Origin: Oscillospiraceae bacterium
GTDB taxonomy: Bacteria > Bacillota > Clostridia > Oscillospirales > Ruminococcaceae
Direction of reading: 5' to 3'
Assembly: GCA_022793675.1 (NCBI GenBank)
Contig: JAAWDH010000025.1
Span: forward strand, 33,039 to 97,038
Length of the DNA: 64,000 bases
Shown: positions 52,433-60,578 of the stretch, one piece after another
Numbering within the stretch: the first letter of the stretch is position 1
Layout: each line of letters begins with the position of its first letter
Translations under genes and position numbers: made by a program
The notes under the pieces: generated by a model
Told to the model about the DNA's origin: nothing
What the model saw: the letters and a program-made list of their open reading frames with translations, nothing else
Database searches by the model: none

Positions 52433-53071
52433 ATGGCAAAAAACAGCGTTTCTCTATCCGTTATCCGTCGCCTTCCCCGCTATCATCGGTTTCTGAAGGA
52501 GCTGCTGGCGACAGGGACGGTACGGATTTCCTCAAAGGATCTGGCCCGAAAAATGAGGCTGTCGGCATCGCAGATCAGGCAGGATTTAAACTGCTTCGGC
52601 GGCTTCGGCCAGCAGGGGTACGGCTATAATGTAGAAGCGCTGTATCAGGAAATCAGCCATATCCTAGGGCTTGATCAGCAGCGCACGGCGATCCTTTTGG
52701 GGGCAGGTAATCTGGGGAAGGCGATTAGCCAGCATATGGATTTTTCCTCCAGAGGGTTTACGCTGGTAGGGGTGTTTGATAACAACCCTGCCCTAATCGG
52801 CCAACAGGTCGGAGAACTGACCATTTTGGACAGCAAGGAGATTGATGTTTTCTGTAAGGCCCACGGACCTTCAGTGGCTATTCTTTGCATTCCCAAGGAT
52901 GCCGCGATCGAGGTTGCCGACAAGCTGATCGGGCTGGGGATCCGGGGCTTTTGGAACTTCAGCCACTACGACCTGCTGCTCGACCATCAGGGGATTGTTG
53001 TAGAAAACGTCCACCTTGGCGATAGCCTCTCCACCCTCTGCTGCCGGCTCAATCGGCTGGAAGAAGATTGA
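52433..53071 (+). CDS. rex: redox-sensing transcriptional repressor Rex
   Basis: A 212-residue NADH/NAD+ sensor. The N-terminal winged helix is SVIRRLPRYHRFLKELLATG, VRISSKDLARKMRLSASQIRQDLNCFGGFGQQGYGY, and the Rossmann domain begins AILLGAGNLGKAI. Rex represses fermentative genes when NADH is low. The ATG follows AAAGGAG. It follows isocitrate dehydrogenase by 57 bp, and a dispersed repeat starts 10 bp after its stop. No Rex box was recognised in this window. Confidence 0.96.
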   Translation: MAKNSVSLSVIRRLPRYHRFLKELLATGTVRISSKDLARKMRLSASQIRQDLNCFGGFGQQGYGYNVEALYQEISHILGLDQQRTAILLGAGNLGKAISQHMDFSSRGFTLVGVFDNNPALIGQQVGELTILDSKEIDVFCKAHGPSVAILCIPKDAAIEVADKLIGLGIRGFWNFSHYDLLLDHQGIVVENVHLGDSLSTLCCRLNRLEED

Positions 53072-53081
53072 AGTACGAAAG

Positions 53082-53166
53082 TACGACGCTTTCTGAAGAA
53101 AGCTTGGCAAAGACTTTTCATCGCCAGGGTGATTGTGGGCACTGCCATAAGGTTCTACTGCGTCGG
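53082..53166 (+). repeat. dispersed 3'-end repeat, copy after rex
   Basis: In sense to rex: TACGACGCTTTCTGAAGAAA, GCTTGGCAAAGACTTTTCAT, CGCCAGGGTG, then a 20-nt variable part and TTCTACTGCGTCGG. The first 37 nt are identical to the copy at 27226. The ends ACGACGC and GCGTCG are inverted. No long palindrome follows in this copy. Confidence 0.8.
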
Positions 53167-53239
53167 AAGGTTTTGCGGGCCTTTCTTCAGAAAACTGCCG
53201 GGGTAACCGGAATATTTCGGAAAATTTTCGATTTTCTCT

Positions 53240-53268
53240 TGACAAATCGAAAAAAGCGGCGTATAATG
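53240..53268 (+). promoter_or_regulatory. tRNA-Pro promoter
   Basis: A perfect TTGACA (53240-53245), 17 bp and a perfect TATAAT (53263-53268), 12 bp before the tRNA 5' end. Confidence 0.9.
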
Positions 53269-53280
53269 ATAATGTTGCAT

Positions 53281-53354
53281 CGGGGTGTAGCGCAGTTTGG
53301 TAGCGTGCATGGTTCGGGTCCATGAGGCCACGAGTTCGAGTCTCGTCACTCCGA
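53281..53354 (+). tRNA. tRNA-Pro (anticodon CGG)
   Basis: A complete 74-nt cloverleaf: acceptor CGGGGTG/CACTCCG with one G-T pair, D-arm GCGC..., anticodon stem CATGG/CCATG around TTCGGGT (anticodon CGG, reading CCG), T-arm CGAGTTCGAGTCTCG. The discriminator base is A. The CCA end is not encoded. It is followed by its own terminator. Confidence 0.95.
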
Positions 53355-53363
53355 TTGTATATC

Positions 53364-53400
53364 AAATCCCTTGTATCTGGTTTACAGGTACAAGGGATTT
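53364..53400 (+). terminator. tRNA-Pro terminator
   Basis: AAATCCCTTGTA (53364-53375) pairs with TACAAGGGATTT (53389-53400), followed by TGCTTGGTTTTT. A second hairpin, GGCGAAAAC/GTTTTCGCC, comes just after it (about 53418-53443) and probably serves the convergent glycosyltransferase gene. Confidence 0.85.
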
Positions 53401-53459
53401 TGCTTGGTTTTTGAAGAAGGCGAAAACGCTGTTGTGTTTTCGCCTTCCTACCCTTCTAT

Positions 53460-54728
53460 TTATTCTTGGCGGACCTGTTCAAGCGTTTTGGAACAGGTGT
53501 GATAGATGGGTTTCCATTCCACTTTTTTAAATAGTGCGACGATGGAAATCGGCAGATAGGTATACATGAATAATGGAAAGGCCAGCAGATAGAGGAGTTT
53601 TTTGCCCGATGGGCAGTGGATCCGCCGCCACTCGCTCAAAAGCGTCAGGCCACCGACGGCCAGCAGAAGGATATAGCCGCCCAGAAAGCTTTTCAGCCCT
53701 GTGAGGCAGATTAGGCCAAGGCTTTGAGAGCAGGTTAATATGCTTAGGGCTAGCCCTAAGCCATTGCACAAGGTGCCAAGCAGCGTTAGGATCATGGCCG
53801 GCGAAGTGGCCATCAACATATCAAAACAGGCAAAACGCTGGCTCGCCGTCCTGCGGCTGTCCATCGCCCCGCGCAGCAAATCGCCGCCATAGCGACAGAA
53901 CACTTGGATGCCGCCCTTCGTCCAGCGCAGGCGCTGACGCCAAGACTGACCGAAAACGGTGGGCTGTTCATCATAAAAGACGGCGCGGTCACAGTAACCG
54001 ATGCGTTCGCCGTGAAGGACGCTGTCAACGGTGAATTCGATATCCTCGGTCAGCAGAAAGTGCTTCCAGCCGTGGTTACGCTCGGCAATATCGTGATGAA
54101 CAAGGAAGCCGCAGCCAGAAACAGCGCAGCTTGTACCCAACGTCATCCGCGCCTGGTTCAGATAGCGGGCCTCCCGCAAAAACCACAGCCCATAACCTGC
54201 CGAAAGCCAGTTTTCGCCGTAATTCTTGGCGGCGCGGTAACTAGTAACCACCCGGTAGCCTGCGGAAAAGGTCTTATTCATTTCGGTGATGTAGTGTTCA
54301 TCCAAAAGGTTGTCGGCGTCAAAAATCAGGTAGCCGTCGTAATGGCGGCCCGGCAGGTTCTGCCAGATCCGCTCGAAAAGGTATTGCAGGGCATAGCCTT
54401 TGCCGACCTGGACCGAGTCAAAGCGCTCCCAAACAATGGCCCCGGCTTCCCTAGCGACTTGGGCGGTAGCGTCGGTACAATTATCGGCGACGACGTAGAT
54501 GTCAATATATTCTGATGGGTAATCCTGCCGCCCGATGCTCTGGATCAGGTTGCCGATCACTGCTTCCTCGTTGCGGGCCGAAATCAGTACTGCATAACGG
54601 TTGAGCCTGCCCGCAGGCAGAGCTTTGGGACGGCTGAACAGCGCCGCCAGCGCGAAAAACGCCTGATGAATATAGCAGGCAACAAAAAGAAGGGCTATTA
54701 GTTTGTTGATCAAAGACAAAACTTCCAT
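53460..54728 (-). CDS. membrane glycosyltransferase, family 2
   Basis: A 422-residue processive-type GT2 enzyme. An N-terminal helix (LINKLIALLFVACYIHQAFFAL) is followed by the GT-A domain: VLISARNEEAVIG, VVADNCTDATA, FDADN (the metal DxD), TEDIEFTVD, and the product-binding QRLRWTKGG (QxxRW). Three or four C-terminal helices follow. It resembles poly-N-acetylglucosamine/hyaluronan synthase-like proteins; the product is unknown. The ATG at 54728 follows TAGGAG; the long in-frame extension to 54986 overlaps the divergent gene's leader and is rejected. Confidence 0.88.
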   Translation of the reverse strand: MEVLSLINKLIALLFVACYIHQAFFALAALFSRPKALPAGRLNRYAVLISARNEEAVIGNLIQSIGRQDYPSEYIDIYVVADNCTDATAQVAREAGAIVWERFDSVQVGKGYALQYLFERIWQNLPGRHYDGYLIFDADNLLDEHYITEMNKTFSAGYRVVTSYRAAKNYGENWLSAGYGLWFLREARYLNQARMTLGTSCAVSGCGFLVHHDIAERNHGWKHFLLTEDIEFTVDSVLHGERIGYCDRAVFYDEQPTVFGQSWRQRLRWTKGGIQVFCRYGGDLLRGAMDSRRTASQRFACFDMLMATSPAMILTLLGTLCNGLGLALSILTCSQSLGLICLTGLKSFLGGYILLLAVGGLTLLSEWRRIHCPSGKKLLYLLAFPLFMYTYLPISIVALFKKVEWKPIYHTCSKTLEQVRQE

Positions 54729-54899
54729 TTTTACGCTCCTATCCTGAAAAAGCTTATATAGCCATTCAGCTTGGGCCTGCCGCGAACAGGCCATCCGGAT
54801 GAGAAACGGAAGTGCGCACATCCTGTCTGTTTGATAGAACGAGGCAGGAGGCAGAATGTTTTCAAGAAAATGGATTTTTTTATTGGAAAGGGGTTTTTT

Positions 54900-55673
54900 A
54901 TGTTCCAGTTTAAATATGACAGCCTGGCACTCGCTGCGCCTTTCTTTGTGAACAGCAGTGACACCTTCATTCGCTCGGCCCTGCAAGGGGTCATGGGCGA
55001 GGTATGGGCCGACGCGCCCGAAAATCCGCGCTGCGCCCGCATTGACTTAGGGGATTTTTCCTTTCTGGGCGGCGACCCAACAGCGCCGGCAGCGCTTAAT
55101 CTGATCAAAGGCGCACGGACGATTGTTGCTTCTTGCGGGGCAGGTTGGGAGGAAGTGATTGCCAAAACGCTGCCTGACGCCCGCGCCTCTTTCCGCCGTG
55201 CTACGCTGAAGGAGGACTATTTTGACCGGAAAGCGCTGCAGGGGTTTGCCGGCCAGCTTCCTGAAGGGTTTATCCTTGCTCCAATAGATGAAAAGGCCTA
55301 TCATTACTGTTTGAGCCTTTCTTGGGCCAGGGATTTCTGCGCCCTTTTTGACAGCTGGCAGGATTTTTCAGAAAAGGGGCTAGGATGGCTTATCTGGAAG
55401 GACAACGGCGAGCTTGTAGCGGGCGCTTCGTCTTATTCGTCTTACCGCGAGGGCATTGAAATCCAGATTGAGACCCGGGAGGACAACAGACGGCAGGGAC
55501 TGGCGCTCTGCTGCGGCGCAAAGCTGATCCTTGATTGTTTAGAACGGGGGATTTATCCCAGCTGGGATGCCGCCAACCCCGCTTCAGCTACATTGGCGGA
55601 AAAACTGGGATACCGTTTGGGGGAGCTTTACCCTGTTTGGATGAAGGAAACGATGGGGGACGACGATTTCTGA
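54900..55673 (+). CDS. GNAT family N-acetyltransferase (two-domain type)
   Basis: A 257-residue protein. The C-terminal half carries the GNAT fold: GELVAGASSYSSYREGIEIQIETREDNRRQGLALCCGAKLI, where RQGLAL is the acetyl-CoA loop. The N-terminal half is a second, degenerate GNAT-like domain, as in the GNAT_acetyltran (ZmaR-like) family. The substrate is unknown. The ATG follows GGAAAGGGG. A long dispersed repeat lies after the stop. Confidence 0.82.
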   Translation: MFQFKYDSLALAAPFFVNSSDTFIRSALQGVMGEVWADAPENPRCARIDLGDFSFLGGDPTAPAALNLIKGARTIVASCGAGWEEVIAKTLPDARASFRRATLKEDYFDRKALQGFAGQLPEGFILAPIDEKAYHYCLSLSWARDFCALFDSWQDFSEKGLGWLIWKDNGELVAGASSYSSYREGIEIQIETREDNRRQGLALCCGAKLILDCLERGIYPSWDAANPASATLAEKLGYRLGELYPVWMKETMGDDDF

Positions 55674-55689
55674 ACACCGTCACGCAAAA

Positions 55690-55714
55690 ACAGCTGCCTG
55701 TTCTGGGCAGCTGT
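55690..55714 (-). terminator. terminator reading on the minus strand
   Basis: ACAGCTGCC and GGCAGCTGT form a perfect 9-bp stem with a 7-nt loop. The T-run (TTTTTG) stands on the minus strand. It may end transcripts from the gene at 56029-56595, and the stem may also serve the GNAT gene on the other side. Confidence 0.6.
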
Positions 55715-55727
55715 CAGCTAATCTATG

Positions 55728-56003
55728 TTTTCCTAGGATTGCCAAAGAAAAAAAGTTTTACTCGATTTTTTTCAAAAAATCGCGAGTCCAGGGCAGCGCC
55801 CTGGTCGCTTGCCGCAGCAAGCGAAATCTCCTTCCCAAAAAAGAGCAGGATAGCTCGAAAACCCTCTCAAGGGGTTTTCGTATGGAGCATAGCTCCATAA
55901 TACGACAGAACAGAACCTTTCATTTTTCCGGACAATCCAGTGAATTGTCCGGACATCAGAAGTAAAATTTTTCGTTCTAAACCACTTTTCGACAAGATTG
56001 AGC
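55728..56003 (+). repeat. long multi-hairpin dispersed repeat, copy after GNAT gene
   Basis: A 276-bp element with at least five hairpins in order: 55760-55787 (ACTCGATTTTTT/AAAAAATCG.GAGT), 55788-55804 (CCAGGGC/GCCCTGG), 55806-55823 (CGCTTGC/GCAAGCG), 55856-55880 (CGAAAACCC/GGGTTTTCG), 55879-55904 (ATGGAGC/GCTCCAT), 55928-55952 (CCGGACAAT/ATTGTCCGG). A reverse-oriented relative fills 63705-64000 with paired substitutions in several stems. No open reading frame is conserved. It fills most of the 355-bp gap between the GNAT gene and the next gene. Confidence 0.85.
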
Positions 56004-56028
56004 CTTCTTCTTTAAAAAGGGGGCTGCA

Positions 56029-56595
56029 TTAAACTGGAAAAGTAAGGGTAACTTGCGTACTATGCCATTTGCACTGGGAGATTTTGGGAATCCAACGGGT
56101 ATCAAAATAAAAGGTCCCTTTCAGGAAAGCCATGAAATCAAAAGGAGCGGTTGGTGCTGGCCCCCATTTGAATGTTTCGCTGGGAATTTCAAAATAAAAA
56201 TCCCTATCAGCATAAATACCAATACATGAATCGCCAAATGGATTTTCTTTATCTATGATTGATAAAAACAACGGTTTAGTCTGATCTTTAGGAATTGACA
56301 GACAGAACCCTTTATCGGATTTTTGGCCAAACCAGACCAGCAGGTTCAGATAATGCCAGAAAATTAAATGATATGAAATGCTTGGAAAATCAGGGAATTC
56401 CAGATAGATCCATGATGGATCGTCCGGTAAGGAGGTATAGAAGAACTCGCAGACAGCCGGCTTAGAGTCAGACGATAATTCTGCATATTCCTTTAGCAGC
56501 GCATCGATTTCGTCAAAAGTAATGTTGTGCAGCAATATCGCTTTTCGATAAGCCGTCAGATCCGGCGTAAATTTTTCACTGCCTTGTTTGCCCAT
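56029..56595 (-). CDS. hypothetical protein
   Basis: A 188-residue soluble protein I do not recognise. It is rich in aromatic residues (ISYHLIFWHYLNLLVWFGQ, FLKGTFYFDTRWIP) without a signal peptide, and is relatively AT-rich compared with neighbouring enzymes. The order of hydrophobic strands suggests a compact alpha/beta fold of the kind seen in SMI1/KNR4- or Imm-type immunity families, but no motif proves it. The ATG follows GGAGG. It is separated by 39 bp from the GNAT gene upstream. Confidence 0.6.
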   Translation of the reverse strand: MGKQGSEKFTPDLTAYRKAILLHNITFDEIDALLKEYAELSSDSKPAVCEFFYTSLPDDPSWIYLEFPDFPSISYHLIFWHYLNLLVWFGQKSDKGFCLSIPKDQTKPLFLSIIDKENPFGDSCIGIYADRDFYFEIPSETFKWGPAPTAPFDFMAFLKGTFYFDTRWIPKISQCKWHSTQVTLTFPV

Positions 56596-56634
56596 ATTAG
56601 TGCCTCCTTTGTTTTACCTGGCGCAGCTGGTATG

Positions 56635-57177
56635 TCATCCGTGCAGGCTTTTCGCCATCAAGATATCAGGTTTTCTAAGGCCGTTGGCGTCAGGGATAAC
56701 GCCAACAATCTGATAGCCGCATTTTTGGTAAAAAGTAAAGGGATGCTGGGCGAGGTTTTTTGCCTGCGCCATTTTCTGATAGGTTTCATAAAAGAGATTG
56801 GAAGCGCTTAAAGAGGTTTCGTAAAATTCGTCGTCAGTACCAAGAAAAAGGGTGAGCACACCACGGCGGGCGCATTCTGCCTCCAGTGCTTGCAGCAGCG
56901 CCGCCCCGATACCTTGTCCCCGACAGTCTGCCCGCACAGCTAACGGATGCAGCTCCCAGGCATGGGAATACTGCGGAATAGCGCCGACAAAGCCTGCCAG
57001 TTGACCATCCTCAAGCGCCATAAAAGCTAGCCGCTCCGGGTCAAGGCAAGCGTCGGTTTGCCCGGCCGCGCAGTCCTCATAAGCATGAGGGAAACAGTCT
57101 GCCAAAAGCTGGGCTGCTTGCCGCCGAAGTTGAGAGTTTTGCCGGTCAAAAGGAAGAATTTGCGTTTTGCCGGTCAT
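56635..57177 (-). CDS. GNAT family N-acetyltransferase
   Basis: A 180-residue acetyltransferase. HPLAVRADCRGQGIGAALLQALEAECARRG is the acetyl-CoA-binding motif (R-x-x-G-x-G/A), followed by LTLFLGTDDEFYETSLS. Substrate unknown. Its ATG overlaps the sdaAA stop (ATGA), so it is translated as the last or near-last gene of the serine dehydratase operon. Confidence 0.88.
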   Translation of the reverse strand: MTGKTQILPFDRQNSQLRRQAAQLLADCFPHAYEDCAAGQTDACLDPERLAFMALEDGQLAGFVGAIPQYSHAWELHPLAVRADCRGQGIGAALLQALEAECARRGVLTLFLGTDDEFYETSLSASNLFYETYQKMAQAKNLAQHPFTFYQKCGYQIVGVIPDANGLRKPDILMAKSLHG

Positions 57178-58037
57178 GATGAAAAGACTTCCTCCTTCAT
57201 GCGTTTGCCTGATTCGGTTGTGGCGAGGCCGCCTAAGGCCGTTTCGCGCAGCGCCGCTGGCATAGCGTTCCCGACCCGGTTGAGCGCGTCGACGGTATCG
57301 TCAAAGGGCACATAGCTTTTGACGCCAGCCAACGCTAAATCTGCCGCTGACAAGGCGTTCATAACGCCGCCTACATTGCGTTTGATGCAGGGGATTTCTA
57401 CCAGCCCAGCCACTGGGTCGCAGACTAATCCCAGCGAGTTTTTAATGGCGATAGCAGCGGCGTCAAAGCACTGCGCTGGGCTGCCGCCCAGCATCTCCGT
57501 GACTGCTGCGGCAGCCATTGCGGCAGCAGAACCGCATTCGGCCTGGCACCCGCCCTGTGCCCCGGCAAGACAGGCGTGTTCGTCAATAATCATCCCTACA
57601 AGGCCCGCCGTCAAAAAACCTGCTACCCTCGCCGATTGGGGCAAGCCGCGCTGTTCGGTCACTGAAAACAATGCCGCAGGCAAGATGCCGCAGGAACCCG
57701 CCGTCGGACAGGCCACAATCCGGCCCATTGCGGCGTTGGTCTCGGAGGAAGAAAGGGCGAAGGCAATGGCCATCGACGGGCCCTCCCCCATTAACGAACG
57801 CCCGGCCTGCTGGTACTGGTAATAGAGATAGGCGTCGCCGCCGGTAAGGCCGCTGACCGAACGCAGCGGGCTTTCCAGCGCACCGCGGGCCGCCTTTTCC
57901 ATAACGGCAAGCATCTGCTCAACACGGGCAATAATCTCCGCCTCGGAAGCGCCCTGTTCCTCCTCCAGCAGAATGGCCAGGCGGCTCAGGGGGATATTTT
58001 CCTCATTGCAGCGGTTAATGACTGAAATTGCGTCCAT
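57174..58037 (-). CDS. sdaAA: L-serine dehydratase, iron-sulfur-dependent, alpha subunit
   Basis: The catalytic subunit of the [4Fe-4S] serine deaminase (serine to pyruvate and ammonia). The 287-residue protein carries the Fe-S cysteines in ACPTAGSCGILPAAL, GAQGGCQAECGSAAAM and VCDPVAGLVEIPCIKRN. It lies 18 bp after the beta-subunit gene. The ATG follows GAAGGAAGG. Two-subunit enzymes of this type are standard in Clostridia. Confidence 0.95.
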   Translation of the reverse strand: MDAISVINRCNEENIPLSRLAILLEEEQGASEAEIIARVEQMLAVMEKAARGALESPLRSVSGLTGGDAYLYYQYQQAGRSLMGEGPSMAIAFALSSSETNAAMGRIVACPTAGSCGILPAALFSVTEQRGLPQSARVAGFLTAGLVGMIIDEHACLAGAQGGCQAECGSAAAMAAAAVTEMLGGSPAQCFDAAAIAIKNSLGLVCDPVAGLVEIPCIKRNVGGVMNALSAADLALAGVKSYVPFDDTVDALNRVGNAMPAALRETALGGLATTESGKRMKEEVFSS

Positions 58038-58055
58038 AGCTATCCTTCCTTCCTG

Positions 58056-58745
58056 CTAAAATTGCGCCGGCGTCCGCTCTTCAATAGGCAGCAGCAGCTT
58101 AACCCGCATCATGCCAGGAATCTGACGGATACGGCTGGTAATATCTTCCTGGCAGAGGGAATCTATTTCGATGTACATACTAGCCAGATGGTCTTGGCGG
58201 CTGCGGTTGACGGTCATATTGCCGATGTTGATCTGCTGTTCATAAAGCAGGGTGGCAATAGCCGAAATAACGCCGGGAGTGTCCTGATGGCGGGTGATTA
58301 GGATGGGACGTTCGCCGGTGAAATTTACCGTCAGGCCGTCGATTTCGCTGACTACCACCTGGCCGCCGCCAATAGACGAACCAACAATTTCGCTTAAATC
58401 GCCGTTTTTGCCAGTGATGGAAAATTTGACGGTATTTGGATGGACGTCGCCCAAATCGGTGGGGATAAATTGGTAATGGAGGCCTTTTTCTTGGGCCAGC
58501 TGGAAGGAATCGCGGAGCTGCTCGTCCCAAGGCGACAGGTTCAAAAGCCCCGCCAGCAGCGCTTTATCGGTGCCATGGCCGCGATAGGTAGCGGCAAAGG
58601 AGCCATGCAGGTAGATGTCGACGTTGGCGATATCGCCGCCGGAGAGTTTGTAGGCCATCTTCCCCAGCCGCGCTGCGCCAGCTGTATGGGAACTGGACGG
58701 GCCAATCATAACTGGGCCCATAATGTCAAAAAGAGAGTTTGGCAC
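58056..58745 (-). CDS. sdaAB: L-serine dehydratase, iron-sulfur-dependent, beta subunit
   Basis: A 229-residue subunit: GPVMIGPSSSHTAGAARLG is the N-terminal substrate-site signature, and the C-terminal third is an ACT domain (PILITRHQDTPGVISAIATLL). The start is GTG at 58745 after GAAGGGTG. It lies 43 bp after the DUF711 gene and 18 bp before sdaAA. Confidence 0.95.
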   Translation of the reverse strand: MPNSLFDIMGPVMIGPSSSHTAGAARLGKMAYKLSGGDIANVDIYLHGSFAATYRGHGTDKALLAGLLNLSPWDEQLRDSFQLAQEKGLHYQFIPTDLGDVHPNTVKFSITGKNGDLSEIVGSSIGGGQVVVSEIDGLTVNFTGERPILITRHQDTPGVISAIATLLYEQQINIGNMTVNRSRQDHLASMYIEIDSLCQEDITSRIRQIPGMMRVKLLLPIEERTPAQF

Positions 58746-58788
58746 AAAATCACACCCTTCTAAAATTTGGGCAAAAGAACCATTTAGG

Positions 58789-60147
58789 TCAATTCTTTAG
58801 GCTCTGGAGGGGGGCGGGAATACGGCCGCCGCGGTGGATAAAACCGGCGGGGCTGGCAAGATTAACCGGAATGACCGGCGCATGGCCCAAAAGGCCACCG
58901 AAATCCAATTCCTCACCGATTTCGCGGCCAATTGCTGGGATTACCCGCACCGCTGTGGTTTTGGCATTCACCATGCCGATAGCAGCTTCGTCGGCGATAA
59001 TAGCAGAAATTACCTCTGCTGGCGTATCGCCGGGGATAACAATCATGTCCAGCCCCACCGAACAGACCGCCGTCATCGCCTCCAGCTTTTCAATCGTCAG
59101 GCAGCCCTTTGCAGCTGCATCGATCATCCCCGCATCCTCCGATACCGGGATAAAAGCCCCGGAAAGGCCGCCTACATGGGAAGAAGCCATCACGCCGCCC
59201 TTTTTCACCGCATCGTTAAGCAGCGCCAGCGCCGCCGTCGTACCATGCGCGCCGCAGCAGCTAAGGCCCATTTCTTCAAGGATATGGGCAACCGAATCCC
59301 CCACCGCCGGCGTCGGCGCCAGCGACAGGTCGACAATGCCGAAAGGGATGCCCAGGCGCTCGGAAGCTTCGGCCCCCACCAGCTGCCCCATCCGGGTAAT
59401 CTTAAAAGCGGTACGCTTGATTAGGTCAGCCACCTGGGTCAGGTCGGCATCCGGCGGGAGCTTCTTCAACGCCGCCCGCACCACGCCCGGACCGGAAACC
59501 CCAACGTTAAGGGCGCAATCCGGCTCGCCGGGGCCATGGAAAGCGCCCGCCATAAAGGGGTTGTCCTCCACGGCGTTGCAGAAAACCACCAGCTTGGATG
59601 CGCCGATGCAGCTGCGGTCAGCTGTCAACTCAGCACTGCGGCGCACTACCTCCCCTATCAGGCGGACAGCATCCATATTGATGCCAGCCCGAGTGGAGCC
59701 GATGTTTACCGATGCACAGAGACGGTCGGTGACCGTCAAAGCTTCCGGGATGGAGCGGATAAGCGCTTCGTCGCCAGCCGCAAAACCCTTCTGCACCAAC
59801 GCCGAATAGCCGCCGATGAAATTGACGCCGCAGCTGCGGGCCGCCTTTTCAAGGGCTAGGGCATATTTGACCGGATTGCCGCCGCTGGCCGCCAAGACCA
59901 TCGCAACCGGCGTCACCGAAATACGTTTGTTGATGATGGGAATGCCATATTTCTTCTCAATGGCTTCGCCCGCTGGGACCAATTTCTCGGCCTGGCGGCA
60001 GATTTTATCATACACCCGGCTGCAGCTGCGATCAATGTCGCCGTCGCAGCAATCCAGCAGGGAAATGCCCATGGTGATGGTGCGGATGTCCAGGTTTTCC
60101 TCTTGGATCATCTGAATGGTTTCCAGGATATCGTTGAAATTCTGCAA
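58789..60147 (-). CDS. DUF711/UPF0210 protein (PFL-like family)
   Basis: A 452-residue protein of the UPF0210 family, seen in [32 protein letters not shown] and the Gly-rich core. The family has a fold related to pyruvate formate-lyase-type glycyl radical enzymes but lacks a proven reaction. It is usually next to an ACT-domain protein, as here. The start is set at a TTG (60147) because no in-frame ATG gives the family's N-terminus; GAAAGG lies 12 nt upstream. In this operon it precedes the serine dehydratase genes. Confidence 0.9.
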   Translation of the reverse strand: MQNFNDILETIQMIQEENLDIRTITMGISLLDCCDGDIDRSCSRVYDKICRQAEKLVPAGEAIEKKYGIPIINKRISVTPVAMVLAASGGNPVKYALALEKAARSCGVNFIGGYSALVQKGFAAGDEALIRSIPEALTVTDRLCASVNIGSTRAGINMDAVRLIGEVVRRSAELTADRSCIGASKLVVFCNAVEDNPFMAGAFHGPGEPDCALNVGVSGPGVVRAALKKLPPDADLTQVADLIKRTAFKITRMGQLVGAEASERLGIPFGIVDLSLAPTPAVGDSVAHILEEMGLSCCGAHGTTAALALLNDAVKKGGVMASSHVGGLSGAFIPVSEDAGMIDAAAKGCLTIEKLEAMTAVCSVGLDMIVIPGDTPAEVISAIIADEAAIGMVNAKTTAVRVIPAIGREIGEELDFGGLLGHAPVIPVNLASPAGFIHRGGRIPAPLQSLKN

Positions 60148-60182
60148 ATCAATGCCCAGCCTTTCGTCAAAAAATTGATGTT

Positions 60183-60455
60183 TCAGATCCGGTGCATTGA
60201 ATTGAAAATGTCTTCATGCATCACCCTGATCTCCAACCCCAGCTCCCGGCCAAGGGCCGCCAGGCTGTCGGCGAATTCCCCGAACCCGCAATTCAGACTG
60301 CCAATCTCGGCAATCATCACCATCGCAAACATATCCTGCAGCACCGTTTGGGTTACATCCGCCACGTTGGCGTTGCACTCGGCGCAGCGGACGCTGACTT
60401 TCGCCAAAATCCCCACCATGTCTTTGCCGATCACTGAAATGACAGCGCGCATCAT
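60183..60455 (-). CDS. ACT domain protein (UPF0237)
   Basis: A 90-residue single ACT domain ([41 protein letters not shown]), of the type found beside DUF711 genes. ACT domains bind amino acids, so a serine- or amino-acid-sensing role is plausible. GGAGG lies just ahead of the ATG. It heads the ACT-DUF711-sdaAB-sdaAA-GNAT run. Confidence 0.93.
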   Translation of the reverse strand: MMRAVISVIGKDMVGILAKVSVRCAECNANVADVTQTVLQDMFAMVMIAEIGSLNCGFGEFADSLAALGRELGLEIRVMHEDIFNSMHRI

Positions 60456-60496
60456 ATTCCTCCTTGGTTTTACATATCCTGCTGAAAAACCTTTTC

Positions 60497-60525
60497 GGGC
60501 CGCCCTTCTGTCCGAAAAGCGGCCC
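60497..60525. terminator. terminator after chemoreceptor gene
   Basis: GGGCCGC (60497-60503) and GCGGCCC (60519-60525) form a perfect stem. CCGAAAAG/CTTTTCGG can pair as an alternative. Runs of T occur on both strands, so it can act in either direction. Confidence 0.75.
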
Positions 60526-60578
60526 TTTTTGGGCTTAGAAATAATACAGATTGTATTTGTATGACTTGGTATTACAAA

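Noticed and set aside
54729..54986. N-terminal extension of the glycosyltransferase
   Set aside because: The extension has no family similarity and overlaps the leader of the divergent GNAT gene. The ATG at 54728 has a good ribosome binding site and begins with the expected membrane helix.
55728..56003. Remnant of an insertion sequence
   Set aside because: No transposase fragment is encoded in any frame of either long copy, and no target-site duplication was seen. A MITE-like origin cannot be excluded, but there is no positive evidence.
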